From contig KL647300.1 in the NCBI GenBank assembly GCA_000727475.1, positions 473,157-537,156 on the forward strand: a stretch of DNA of 64,000 nucleotides, written 5' to 3'. The notes under the pieces were generated by a model. It worked only from the letters and a program-made list of their open reading frames with translations, was not told the origin of the DNA and searched no databases. This DNA is from Sarcocystis neurona. Taxonomy: Eukaryota; Apicomplexa; Conoidasida; Eucoccidiorida; Sarcocystidae. The position numbers and the translations under genes were made by a program. Of the stretch, positions 49,604 through 63,134 are shown piece after piece. The stretch's first letter is position 1; each line of letters starts with the position of its first letter.

Positions 49604-52600
49604 TTAAAGGGAAGACAACTGCATAGCAGTGGCACGTGGTTCACCGTTAGCGACAGCAGCTGCAGTAGCGCAGTTTGTCATGGTGGTCGTTGCCTTCCCT
49701 TGACCGTACGAGTGAGCCGCAAGCATGTTGCGGAATGCGGTAACTCGTGTTGCTGTGGCTTCGAACAGCGTCTCAAGGGCATTTTCAATATTATGCCCGC
49801 TGCTCGCAGACGTCTCGAAAAAGAGCATTCCATGCTCCTGCGCGAAAGCTTCGCCTTCGGCTGCTTCCACTTCTCTCTCCATATCCACCTTATTCCCTAC
49901 CAGCATAACTGCAGAGGACGCATAATGCCGGCACCGTAGAAACAGAGGTGCCTCCACATGCACATTAATGTGTTCACTAAATATGTCACCAGACAAAGGG
50001 ACACACGTCTCTATATGATTGTGTGCACGTAGGTGTAAACAGACAGGCAGAAGTGTACGCCGAGGCATGTTTATAGTTAAATTCCCTGCGCCAAACAGTG
50101 TCACGAATTAGGGAGCCAGCGCATCGCTTCGTACGTTTGCCAAGAATGAGAGCCTGTAGACGCGTACGAGAACGGTGCGGCTCCGGATTCAGAGCAACCA
50201 GCACACTTCGTGCACTTGGGTGAATTGAGGATATCTTCAGTTTCTCAAAGACACCTGCGCACGCAGCCACGAATGTGCGTGTATGCGTGTGCGGTGGATC
50301 CGACCTTACGGAGTGTATCGCGTACGCATACACTAGACCCACAGCAATGACAAATGATAATATTCATCAATGATACACGCACACATAAAGAATGCATCCC
50401 TACGCATAGACTGCCAGGACACAGAGAGAAAGAGAAACGATGAGAATGGAAGCGAGAAGGATACGAAGCTTCTTGTGTGGGCGGGCGTAGTAGGTCCTCC
50501 AGTTGACTGCATAGCTCTTCTGCTTACGGGGGCCCACGCAACTCCAAGTGGTTTCTTTCTACTTCTCCATGGCTCACTGCTTTCCTTCCTTGCAGTGCTG
50601 CTGCTGCTGCAGCACTATATAAAGAACTTCAACTGCGCCTCGCTGTTCGTGCGGCCGTCCTTACTGTAGATCATTGGTAGATGCGTGTGCGTATGTGCCA
50701 CGTTTGTGTCTGTGTGTATGTGCAGGTGGATGTATGTATATATATGTCTGTGTGGGCGTACAACTGTGTCCAACTTCGTGTATCTTCTCAGGTATGTAGA
50801 TATGTGTAAGTTAGCATAACACTTTCTATTGCTCTGTTCTTCCCTGCTGCTGATAGCCGCTTTCGTAGCGGTGCGGGTTCAACAGAAGGTGCACAGACTG
50901 TTGTAAGCACAGCACGTGGTACTGATGTTGCTTCTCCGGTCCAGTGTCCTAGGCGGACCTATCTCTCTACGCAGGCGTATATATGTGTATACGTCATACA
51001 GGTTTTGCTGAAATCCTGGCGCTGTAGCGGCGTCAGCGCTGCTAAGCGTGTCGAACGGTGCAGTGCCGGGCCCGCCGCTGTTGCTGCATATGCCTTAGCG
51101 TCTCCCTTTGTGGCACGTACCGACAGGTGTGCGTGCTTGTACACTTTCAAGAGACTCCGTTTTGCTGCGACCAGGCCACGCGGTTGACTTTGTCTTTTGT
51201 TGGTGGTTCGTGTTGTGATATTGCTGCAACAGAAGCGGTGCTTCTCCAAGCCATTCTTTCAGCTGGAGAAATGTTTGCCTTCTGCTGGCATCGTACACCA
51301 AGAGCACGCCGTCGGTATGGGGGTAGAATTCCCTCCGCACATCTCTGAATTCCCTCTTCCCCGAAAAATCGAAGAAATTTACGCGCACAAACATCGGTGT
51401 CTCCTGCTGTTGCTGCTGTCCATCGTCGTGCTGCTTGTCCGCGTCTCTCTGCTGCTTTCCGTTGCAGTGCTGCTTGTCCTGCTTTGTCTGCTCCTGCGCG
51501 TTATTCTGCTGCTGCTTCAACTTCACTACTTTGACACCGTAGTCGAGTGCTACTGTGGCTGCATTTCGGGCCACAAAGCGTCCTTCACAGTATCGCTTGA
51601 TGATGCAGGACTTCCCCGTTCTTTCTCCCCCAATGGTTATCAACTTAATTCTCAAGTCGCTCTGCGGCGGACCCGCTGCTGCTGGCGCGTCTTGAGCGGA
51701 CGCTTCTGTGTGAGCTTCACGTGAAGCCATCCGCTCGTCCTTTCGAAAGGAAGGAAAGGAGGAAGAACCGGAGGGATACACCTGCTCAGGATTTGCACAG
51801 GGAGAAGCACCAGTGGCAGTCGATGAAGAAGGGGCAGCAAACAAGGCGGTAGCAGCGGAACCGGCGGCGGGTGAAGTCGCACTTGAACCGAAGAGTTGCT
51901 TTCTCCGTAAGAATCTCCGCCGTACAGCAGCAGCCGCAACAGCACGAACATCCCTGTTACCGTAAACAAAAGCACCGCGGGCACCAGATGCAGGCGAGTG
52001 GAACTTGTGAAACACACCGCCGTCGCTGCTACCGAGGCTGCTGCGGCTGTCGCTTCTGTCACCGACGTCAATCCCTGTGTCTTGACTCTCTTCTCCAGCT
52101 CTCTCGCCGACGTCGCTTCCCTGTTCCTCCGCCGTGTTGCTGCTGCTACTGCGACTGTCGCTCCCTTTGATGTCGTTGTTGCTGCCGTGTGTGTGGAAAG
52201 CTCTGTTCCGGTAGTGAGCGGGCGTTTCGTTTTTGGACGCCCCGATCATAACATCAGGGAATGCCTGGGCAAAAGCGTCGAGCAGATCATGTTTCTCTAT
52301 GCAGAAATTATGGGGAATGGACAGGATTGACAACAGCTGCTTCAGCTGCTTCACACCTAATCGTTGCACCTCTTCGTGTATAGAACTGGACGAACTGGAC
52401 TGCCTACGGAGGACGCCTTCTTCTCCAAGAACTTCTTTTAATCCTGATTCCAGCTTCGCTAGCGACTCAGTTGACCCGCTGCGGTTGGTCCACTGCCGAG
52501 TTTCACCAGCAACGTCACCATCCGCTGCAGCAGCAGCAGCAGCACGCCGTGTGCTGGCGGGGGCTGCAGTCGCAGCAGCAGCGCTCGAAGTAGGTGCTGC

Positions 52601-53860
52601 TGTAGGTACTGAAGAAGAAGAGCGAGGAAATTCTCCCCAGGGAACTTGGCTGTTCGGAGAAGCAGCAGAAGCAGCAGAGACAGCAACGTTTACACGAGCA
52701 GTCACGCCGCCCCTATGGAAGGAGGACAACGGTGTTCTCGGGTTCGAATGCTGAGAAGACTGGAAAACATCTTCAACACCGCCCGTTGCCTGTCCTGCCT
52801 TTTTCCCCAACAGGTGAGATCGCTTCGATTCGAAACCTGAACGACCGGTGTGAGTAGAATACTGCTGTTGCTCCTGTTGTTGCTGCTGTGAGATGCGCTG
52901 TCTTGCGGACGGTAACTGCCCGCTGTCCGCAGCAGCACGCGTTTTCCCAAATCTATCGGATGTTTCTGACGTTGTTGCTGCTGGCGGTGGCTGGGCGGTT
53001 GCTGTTGCTGTATCCTTTGAGCCAGCGAAGCCAGAAAAGTCGCCACCTTGACCGCTCCACGTTTTTGTTGCTGCTCCTTCTGACGTTTCTCCCGATAGCG
53101 AAACACCTGCTGCTTCCCCAGCGGCACAATTCTGCGCTTTCCTCCACGTTCGGAAAGAATTCGTCCCCTGGTGTTGCTCTTGATGGTGCTCGTGCTGCTC
53201 CTTGTGATGCTGCGTGCACGTCGGGTCTTCTCCCGTCGTAGTATGACGTCGTCGACGGAGGAATAACCACTCGGTCGAAGCTTTTTTATTAACGTCTCCT
53301 GGTCCTTCTGCTGCTGCTGCGGCGGATGCGGAGGCACCTGGCGGTGCTGCTCCGGCTGCTGTCGTTACTACTCCTGCAGTTGCTGCTCCTGCTGTTCCCG
53401 CCCAGCTGTTTCGTCGCTTGAAATGAATTCCGTCTTTGGAACCTAGGCGCAAAAGCTCTCTGTCGTACAAACGACGGCGTTCCGCATTTCCTAACACTTC
53501 CCACGCCGCCGTTAAACTCTGAAACCTCGTAACACTACCACCTTTATCAGGATGCCACAACAGGGCCAGCTGTCGGTACGTACGTTTGATTTTTTCTGCG
53601 GAGGCATCTCGAGGGAGCTGCAGTAAATCATACCATCCTCCATTGCCGCTACTGCTGTTGCTGCAACAGTTGCTGCTGTAGTTGCTGCTGCTGTTGTTGT
53701 CATTCTCAGTTCCTTCTCTAGAGAAGCTCCTGCTGCCAGCCACGTGCTTCATCGTGGAGAGAAAAGCGACCACATGACACGCCAAGGAGGAAGGGAAACA
53801 AGTCTGAAGTAGGAACTTCCACAAGACGTCAGCTGCGGGGGAGGCCGGAGAGAAAGACAT
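49604..53860 (-). CDS. J-domain / SAP-like / RJL-type GTPase fusion protein, two exons
   Basis: This is predicted to be a GTPase coupled to an Hsp70-recruiting J domain. Exons are 51121-53860 and 49604-49908, 1014 aa, with intron 49909-51120 in phase 1. The donor is tcg|gtacgt and the acceptor cctctgcag|tt, giving the Rab-like join [12 protein letters not shown]. The J domain is about residues 74-137 ([20 protein letters not shown]) with HPD at 103-105. A Ser/Gln/Ala-rich middle follows. A SAP-like helix pair ([16 protein letters not shown], then KHDLLDAF) is near 495-531. The C-terminal GTPase has GGERTGKS (744-751) and [12 protein letters not shown], diagnostic of RJL/DNAJC27 rather than ordinary Rabs. 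It also has [10 protein letters not shown] as G3, [21 protein letters not shown] (919-922) and ETSAS (945-949). A Gln/Asp/Lys insertion separates switch I from G3. The end, ATAMQLSSL, has no prenylation cysteines, as in RJL proteins. In DNAJC27 the J domain is C-terminal; here it is N-terminal. A second in-frame ATG at 53752 would give 978 aa. Confidence 0.92.
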
Positions 53861-55604
53861 CAAGCGAGGAGTAGATATGCTGTGCCTGTCCTTCAGGTTG
53901 AAAACGCGTGAACAAAAAAAACGAGCATATGCCTGTCTTACGGCTGTGAAGCGGAAATAGAGGACTTCAGGCAAATAGGAGATTTGCTTGCAAATTAGTA
54001 AAGATGAAATTCCGTGTTCTGATTATCACCAACGTGCATGTGTTGCACATACCGATCCGATGAGTCACGTAATTCCTGTTTGTGTGCAGCAGGGGTCTCT
54101 AGTGTTTTGTTCAGTAATATTTCGAAAATTGTCATATACTCGCCTGCTTGCGTATCCTCATTTTACTACCGAACAAATAGGGGCACATACATTTATATGT
54201 ATATATATATCTATCTATAGGAAAACACGTGGCAGTACACTTTACGTACACACACATATACATATATATATACATGTAGATCAGTGCAAAACGGTGTCCA
54301 ACAGGTTGAACTGGAGCTGGAGCGCTACGCGTACGTAATTTTTTGGTGGACGTCCCGCACGGTGTCTAGTCACGCATGCAGTCTCACACTCGGGTGTGTT
54401 TCTCATTGTACGAATCAGTCCAGATTCTCCTACAGCGGTTGCCCAGGAGACACCCGTTTCTTCCGGTATTTCTTTGCTCCCTCTTTCCACCATGCTTTCT
54501 ATCCTAAGCACGGTCACGCAGCAGACCCGGAACCACACTACTCGGAGTGTGACATGTCTCACACGCAAGATCCGCAAGTGTACTCATTCACTAAAAAAGA
54601 GAGAGTACGGTCATTCTTAAAGGCACATTCGCCTTAACCACTTTCTGTTTTCGAGTTGTGGAGAGGCCACAGTGAGTGAACGCCAAATGAGTATGACGCG
54701 CGCTACGCGTTGTGGAAGGAAAGGCGAGACAATGCAAAAGAGTGACACCAGCAGTACGACGCATCCGTCTTGTGGTTTGACACGTATTGCAAATGGGGAA
54801 GAAATAAGTTTTTTCTTCGTATTTCCCCAGCACAGGTAATTCAAGGAGTCTCGCTTGAATGCGTGTTACTCCGTGGAGACGCAGGTTACGGAGAGAGGCG
54901 ATATGGCTGCCTTCGTAGTGTCTTTTGCATGTTCGTTGCAGAGCAAGACGGAAATGCACTGGCGTGCTCAGTTCCTTTCTTCCGTGCTACACACACATAC
55001 ATATAAACACACACCCAAGCAGACTTGCACTTTTGCACTGGCATGGAGACACATAATATCCCTGCAGAGGGTGTGTGAAGCCGAAAGATATCTGCGAGCT
55101 CATATTTACCGTCCGGGTGTTCGTGCGTAACTCTTCGTAAACGCGTGCCTGACGGTCCCCATGGTGATCAACAATAACGTAATTTGAGGTAGACTGTAGT
55201 CGACTTTATATTAATGTGCGCGCCAAGATATGTAGCACACACGGCGTCTTTCACAAACGCACTGCGTATGACCTTCACCTTTCGACAGTGTAAGTTTACA
55301 TCCTTGTCGAATTTCTACGCCGTCAGATGAAAAAGCATCGCAGACACATAGGAACTCAATCCTCTAATGCTCGTTGTTTGCTGCCATGTGCAGCTACCTG
55401 AACAAACGTAGGTACATTTTCAAAAAGCACTATAGTTCCGTGAGTGGTGCCGCGCGGATCTACATTTTTGCCTGTGGCTCCACTTGTACTGTTGACGTGG
55501 GTTTACACATACATACACACGTACGTAAGCACACGTATTCAGCCAAATTCTTCCTCCGGCACATCAATCTTCGCGCACACAAGCGGCTACGTACACCCAC
55601 GTTC

Positions 55605-55641
<37 letters not shown>

Positions 55642-57500
55642 CATGTATAGGCATATTGTGAGTTACCACTCATTAAAGTGTCGAGTGTAGAGGAAACGAC
55701 CTCCCTGATAGAATGTGCTTTTCGCCGGGTTTCCACGGGAAAGACGGATTATTGCCTAGAATCATTACTGAAGGCAGCCACAACAAAACGGGAACAAAGT
55801 ACTATACGCATGCGTTCGTCTACGAAGTGCGTATACCCATACGCGTTTACGTATACATGCAAATGTGCAAGTATGTACGCACATGCGTATGAATGAATGG
55901 ATAGATGTACGTAAAGAGTCGTCGTACAGAGATGGTCTAATTGCACACAGGGACATTCTCGCTGAGCACGCACGCAGGTGCCTGTACACGCCTCCAGCAA
56001 ACGACTACTTAGCTGAGGCAGGGTTTTCCGCAAGTTCTGCGTGACACGTAGCAACGAATGTAGTCATCTATTATGTGCACATGCGCATGGCCTCGTGAGC
56101 CCGTCGCAATGGCTAGAGACGGGCGGACAAGGACGCGAGGCTTGAATCACTTTACGAATATGTCTACGTATATTTATATGAATTGCTGGTAGAAAACATC
56201 CACAAGGACACAGAGCAGGTCGAGTACCGTACAACTAGAGAGTTGCACTTCTACATGTGTTGCACACTTTGTGTCATATATATCTAGCCCTGTAGCACGG
56301 ATGATAAGTACATATAATCAAATATTTTATATGGGCTTAGATACGTCTCTACGTGTGTACTCGTGTAAAAGTAGTTGACATGAAATATAAGCGAAAATAT
56401 ACATATTAGTCCACATCCACACTCTCACTGCGCACGCACATCTGCTCAACAGCCCTGCCGAGATGCGCACTAGGAAAGTACTATTTGGTCAGCAATCTTT
56501 ACCAGAAAGACAAACACATATATTATTCTTTTGGAGATCAGACGCACCCGAAGGAACACCGCTGCGGTTGCTGTGCGAGCCTAGATCTCTACTGTCCAGA
56601 TTGAGGCGATCGACACTTGCGCTACTTCCACAAAAAAATTTATCTTCCTGCTCCAGCCCACTGTGTGCAGGTTGAGCTTTTTGCCAGGAAATTCCTCCAG
56701 ATATAAAAAGACCCCGCTGCCCCTATAAATGCAGTCTACGCGCTCGTGCAAGTGAATACGCATGCGTGTACACACATGTACACGTATGGTCACATACGTA
56801 GCGGTTTATTTGTCGCGGGTTTGGAGTCCTGCGACGACAACGCTTTACGTAAGCACACAGATACGTATCTGTGTAAGGGTAAATACAGTCGAATACTTGC
56901 ATGCATACTAGGAGTTTTGTTGGACGGTGCAAACACAGCGGTTTAGAGACTGGAGAGTCACTTTTGAGTTTGTGAAAGACTTCCTGCTGGGCCCCACACT
57001 TTTCTCGTGCGTCCTGAAGAAAAAACGTGCGCACTTCTCACAAGCAGTTGCCTGCAGCTTTGCATTTGAATTTACATGTTAACCGCTGAGTCCACTGGAA
57101 GGTAGCACACGTACGAAGAACTCCACGTACCGGCAGACAGGCCACCACTTCCAACGTTGCCTTCCCAGCGAGGCTTGTCATGCATATTCTGGTGTGCATA
57201 CGTAAATCTGCAGAAGAACACACAGATGCACGTAATTAATAGATGAGGCTTTGTATAAATGTCTTTTTAACTACGAGCTCCTCTTGTGTGAGCAGGTGAA
57301 CTTTTCTACATGCAGGCATCTGGGAATTTCGGGAGCCGACAGAACACGTGCCACCGACGAATGTTCCAGAAGAGCTACTTGCTGAGCAGGGAACGCCTTC
57401 CTGTGAATAACTATCCCTACGCCTCTTTCTACATATGTATAGACGTACAGGGTGAAGCAGCAATAGAAGCAGCACGCTATGGACATGTCTGGACGTTCCG
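53861..57500. other. Intergenic, no gene recognised
   Basis: This is balanced-composition DNA upstream of the fusion GTPase, with TA microsatellite near 54198-54275 and 55604-55645. A region open on both strands (plus 54284-54637 and minus 54281-54577) lies here without family resemblance. Minus-strand fragments between 56.4 and 57.2 kb can be chained with consistent splice phase but match nothing known and are not annotated. Confidence 0.45.
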
Positions 57501-60500
57501 TTGGGGGTTGGTGCAGCACAAGATCGTCTCAGGTGTCACACGGAAGGGGAGCTAAATTTGCTGCTGCTGTTGCTGCGGTCTCTCTGCACGTCTTCTGGTG
57601 CTGTTGGTCCTCTGTTCCCACAAAGGCCCTCTGCCTCTCTGCTGCTGCCACCTGTCTGCATTGCGCTGCTGGCGGAGCTGTTGCCGTACAGCAGACCCTG
57701 CTTAGCGCTGCAGCTGATTTGGTTCATCTCCTAACGCTAACAAGTTATCTACAGCAACCCTATTTCCTCCTGGCCTGCTGCTGCAGCAGCAGTCGAGCAC
57801 ACGCGTTGTCTGCGGCTCCCCTGGTGCTGCCACTGCTGGTACACCTGCTGCGACGAAGTGCTACCGTAGTAGAGTGCTTATTTCCCTTCGCGTGCTGCTA
57901 TGTCTGCTGCTGTGTTAAGAGCTGCCGGTGGTGGCAACCTGTTGTTGCTGCTGTAGCATGTATGAGGCATTAGTTGCACTCGTGGCGCTGGTGGTACTAC
58001 CGTGCTGTCGACGCCTGAAGCGTCAGCCCTGTGTTCCTTGTGCCCGGCCGGGACACCACCTATTGAATCGCAACCCTGATGCTGCTGGATTTACTGGCCT
58101 ACACGCATTACACACTGGAGTTTTTCTGTTGATGTGCTGCAGAGGGTCAGACCCAGGTGTTCTGCGGCTGCAGATGCGGTGCGGGAGAGACTCAGAGAAG
58201 TGCTGTCCCTGTGGCTACACTTGTACAACGCGTTGCCATAGCAGACTTAATATTGCTGACGCCCGTAGGGCTTGCCGTTACTGCTCTCTCTGTTGTTTTT
58301 GTTGGTTTTCCACGTTGTCAGCAGCAACACTACCGAGGGATCGCAGCAAATCTGCGGTGTTGTTGGTGGTACTCGCGGAAGAACGGTACAACTTTGTGCT
58401 TCTACTGCTGCAGCCGTGCCACAAGAATTTGCCAGTGCTGCTGTTGCCACAGTTTCGTTGCTACAGCTGATGCTGCGTGCCCATAACGACATATCTGCAG
58501 CAGTCCTACTGTCGCTGATGAACCCTCCCTGGGTAGCAGTACTCCGTACAGCTGCTATACTTGTTTCCCAGTGCTGCAACTGCCAGCCACCCACGGCAGT
58601 TACGCTGCTGGGGATACACTACTGCGGATGTCTTTTAACGTGTTTTCATTCCGCGTGGTTGTACCGCAGGAAGAGACTTACTGAAACAGATACACGGGGA
58701 AGATTTATCATTGGAACAAGGTTGCTGCGCGTACGGTGGAGATTCTGCACTTCTGCAACACAGATTTCTACCTCTGCGTTGCGTACATGTCCACCTACAC
58801 ACCCCAGTACACATCAACTTGCCTCTCCTTTTCGTACAGAAATGCTCTCATCAGCTTGGAACTCATGCTGCTGTTATTCTCGTATACATATACACATACA
58901 GATGATACAAATATACTCTCCATCTATACACGAACATATAAATAAGCTTTCCTTTTGGTGCAGCTTTGTCCTCGGTCTGAAGGTCAAAATTGCTATTTCA
59001 CAAAGACAAACACAAATAGATAATACGCGTGTAATCTGGACCCCAACGTGGACCTGTAGATTGTCTCTCCTTTCCGTGTTGTTCTTAGCGTGAAAGTCAA
59101 ACCTGCTACTTCGTAGAGAGAGTTACATACAAATGGATGATCCATATTTAAGCTTGCGTAAACCGGTGTGCGTAGTCACTTCTTTCGAAAGGATACGTGT
59201 GGACTGTACGGTCTACGGAAGAAAGGAAAAAGTTATCGGACAAATTATCCATCTTTTCGAAATAGGGGCCTCCACCCACGAAGATTTGGTGTTTGTTCGA
59301 GAGCCCACGTATGCCAATAAACACCGATGCGGGGCTTCACAGCAAGCGACGAAATTGAGGCGTCCCTCTAGGGACGTACATATTAACACATCAACGAAGA
59401 CGGAGCAGTTTGACAAATAAATGAAGAAACCTGTTCACCAGGACGTACATTTATTACCTACTCGTCCGTCTGCCTGTGTCATTCTGCGCTATGGGTGCAG
59501 GACTGTTTCCACGTTCTCAAAGATCGGGCAACTAGACGCATCTGGAGAGAGATACATATGTACACAGACAAGGTGTATCTGTTCGTCTGTCTCTGTGGCG
59601 CTTTCTTTACCTCTACTTTACGTTTTTTTTCTTTCTCCCTTTCTCTCCTTCTCATTATACTTCACTTTTCTTTCTCCCCTTTCTATCTCTTGCTCTCTCT
59701 CCATGTGCAACAGACGCAGAGAGTACCTGAACGTAGCCCGTCTTGCGGAGGATTTTAGACCCCTCTCACGCACACGTAGAACTTCCTAATTTGTCTGCGC
59801 GGGCACCGATCTTCTATTCTCACAAATAGGGAGACACATACACAAGGACTAGGTACATATATACACAGAACGTCTAAACCTGCTGTGCTGGTGAGAGTGC
59901 TGCTGCTGCTGTCTTCTGTGCACCTCCTGCTCCCACCACACTTCCTCTTCTGCTGCTGAAACTGAAATAAGCAGTGATGTCCCAGCGCGGCTCCTGCTGC
60001 TGCTCTTCTCCAGCACGCCACTCTGCTCTTCTGTTCCTGCTGCCTCGTGCACTTCTGTCCCCCCTGCCGGCCTGTCTCGGGTTCATATATGTGTTGCCGC
60101 TCCTGACGCGTAAGTAGCTGTATTGTCGTCGCTGCTGCTGCTTCTTCTTCTTGCTCATAGTGGACGTAGGTTGACGCTTCTTCTTGCTGCACCTTCGCAT
60201 GTCCTCGAGTCCCGAAGGAGTGCGTCTCTCTCCTGCAGTAGTGCCATTCTCTCATCCAGCTCTTTGCTGTTGCTGTTACTCCTGTTCTTCATCTTCTTCT
60301 CCTCCTACTTTGCCTTGATCTTCCTCTTCACCTGCTTCTTCGTGTTGCCGGAAATCAAGTTCACGCTTGTCTTTGATGAGAGCGGTGGTGCTGCGACTGC
60401 TGCTGCTTCCGCTGCAGATCCTAGATCCCCGCCGCGGCTGCGGGCAGGTGCTGCTGTCCTTGGCACCGGTGCTGCCTGCCGCCGTCCTGCTTTTCTGCAG

Positions 60501-62029
60501 GTGCTGCTACTTTAGTGGACGTGCCTGCTGCTGCTCTAGACGTGCTGCTGCTCTTCTGGACGTGCTGCTGCTTCGTGCTGTGCTGCTACTTTTGTGGACG
60601 TGCTGCTGCTGCTGCTCCTGTAGACGTGCCGGTGCTACTTTTGTGTACGTGCTGCTGATTGTTGCTACTGCTTTTCGCTACTGCTTTCTCGGATGTGCTG
60701 CTGCTTTTCTGAACTTGCTGCTGCTCTGCTCTTCCGCTGCTTGCGTGCTGCGCGTCCCTGCAGCAGCAGCAGCAACCCACGTGCCTCCTGCTGATTATCG
60801 CCTCTTCCTCTCGTCGGGCGGGCAGCGGGGGACCCACTAGCTGCTTCTGAGAACCCTCTGCACGCGCTGCAGCCGTGCGCTGCCCTGCTGCCGCTGCGAC
60901 TGCTGCGGTGTTTGCTGCTGCTGCTGCTGCTGCTTCTGCGGCTCCAACTGCTGCTGCAGCTGTTCCTGCCGCCGTTGCTGTTTGCGGGGGCGGGCGGGCT
61001 GCGCTCTGCTGTCGCAGCTGCTGTTCTTTTGAGTTCGACGGGGCGGCGGCTCCGCAGTGCTGCGATTGTTCGTGCGTGTGTGTGTGTCTGGGGCTGCTGC
61101 TGCTGCCCTGCCTTCCGTTGGTGGTGCTCCTGCTGCTACTTGTCCGCTGTTTTCTTCTCACGAATCGGTTGCCGTTACTACTGCTGCTGCTGCTCCTCCT
61201 GCTGTATTGTTCTCTCACTACAGCGGATCATGTTCCTGCGGTGCTGCCGGGGCTGCTGCGGTGCTGCTGCTGTTGCTGCTGCAGAGGACGACGTGTGTGT
61301 CTTGCCCTGCCTGCCGCGTGCTGCTGCTTCGCGGTGCAGCAGCAACAGCAGCAGCAAAGGAGGGAAGAGCTACCCACGGTAGCAACTTTTCCCGTCTTCC
61401 GTGTATGTCTGTCTGTCTCTCTTCCTCTCTTTGAGAAAAAAATCTCTCGAAAGGAAAAAAAAGGAGCTGCCCGCCCGATCCCTGTTTTCTAGTGCTGAGC
61501 CAGTCTAAGAAGCGCTCAAGCAGTGCGCTGTGCACCGGCCTCTGCTCCGGCTGCTGCGGCCCGGTCCCGTCTTTGCTGCGCTACCTCTTCTCTCTGCGCG
61601 ACTCTACTTCTACTGCTGCCGCTGCGACGCCTGCTGCTGCTTTGCTGCTGCTGGTGCTGCTACGGCTCGTTTTCCCAGTCCTCCTGCTAGTCCTGCAGCA
61701 GCAGCAGCAGACACTTCTCCTGCAACAGCAGCAGCTGCTTTATTGTCCCCGCGTGTGGCGAGTATTGCCGCGGTGTCTTGACGCACTCTCCTCGATGTAG
61801 GTGTCTGTGTGTGTGTATGTGTATGCTTCTGCTGCGATTCTTCGTCCCTTCTTCTCTCCTCTCTTCGTTTTCCTTCTATTTGCTTTGTTTCCATCTTCTC
61901 CACCGTCTGCTGCTTTGCCCCCCAGGCTCCTCTCTTCCTGCCGTGTTCAGTTGCTGCGACTCGCTTCTCCGCTGCCGCTGCAGCGGCAGCAACAGCTACT
62001 CTTTGAGTAACAGTCGCTACACCGCGCGC

Positions 62030-62295
62030 GCGCCACAGGAGCAACGGCAGCAGCAAAAGCAGCAGCAACAGCAGCAACAACAGCAGCAGCAACAAGAGCA
62101 GCAACAGCGGCAACAACAGCAGCAGAACAGCAGCAGCAACAACAGCAGCAGAACAGCAGCAGCAGAACAGCAGCAGCAAAACAGCAGCAGCAGCAACAGC
62201 AGTAGCAACAGCAGCACCACAACAGCAGGAGTAACAGCAGCAGCAGTAACAGCGGCATCACAGAACCAACCGCAGCTGTAGCAGTAGCAGCAGTT
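62030..62295. repeat. CAG/CAA array
   Basis: About 265 bp consist almost only of cagcag, caacag and agcagt triplets on the plus strand. It is open in one forward frame (Gln/Ser/Thr) and in reverse frames (Leu/Cys). If a minus-strand gene lies here, this would be its CTG-type, intron-like strand. Confidence 0.9.
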
Positions 62296-63134
62296 GCGTA
62301 GCAGCAACTGATGACAGACACACGCCGCAGCGGCAGGAAGTAGAGGAGAAGCGAAACTTGCAGCGCTTTTGCCCGCTTCTTTTTCTTTGTGTGCGTATCT
62401 TCTCCACTGACATATAATTTCCCTCTCTGTCTCTATCTCCCTGCTGCTCGGCGTGTGTAGGTGCCCCGTTTCCTTCAGTTGCTGCTTCGTTTGTGAGCGC
62501 CAGCAGCCGCGCACGCCTCCACATATCCCGCCTTTGTTAACCTTTCTCTATGCAAGTATTTATGTGTGTGTATGTGTGGGTGTACTCCTCTCTGTCTTCC
62601 TGTTGCTCGCGTGACGTGCCTGCAGCAGCAGCAGCAACAGCAGAGAAGCGAATCTCGCGAAAGCTGCGCAGGCGCTCCTTAACTAAATCTTCGCAAGTGG
62701 GCGTCCTACATATATGTTGTCTCTATCTCTATGTATATGATAGCTCGCCACGTTTTGACTGTGGATTTCTTGTTTCCTGTTGCTGACAATTCTCCTCGCG
62801 TGTCTCCTTGGCGACAAAAATATCATCCGCCTTTTGTATAAAAAATTTAGATGTCTGCAGCCCGGCAGCGAGTTTAAAGAAGAAAGAGGAGTGGCCTTCG
62901 CGACCCCAGGCTGGCAGATCCATACACATATATATCTACACCTATATACGTAAGTATACATATATAAATACATACACATATACCCACACATACACATATA
63001 TATATATATGTATATACGTGTATATGTGTCTGTCTACATGTGTATATATGTACGGGTAGATAGGTGCACGGCTATTTAAACAGGCGTGCGGCTTGGTGGG
63101 TGGCTCGTTGAAGAAAAGCTTGCAGCGCGTTTCA

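Noticed and set aside
56420..57220. Three minus-strand fragments joined in phase (MTSLAGKATLEVVACLP, then DAREKCGAQQEVF, then RGLFISGGISWQKA)
   Set aside because: Splice signals are good but no family is recognised, the next join would need an intron of about 33 nt, and chance chains of this kind occur elsewhere in the window.
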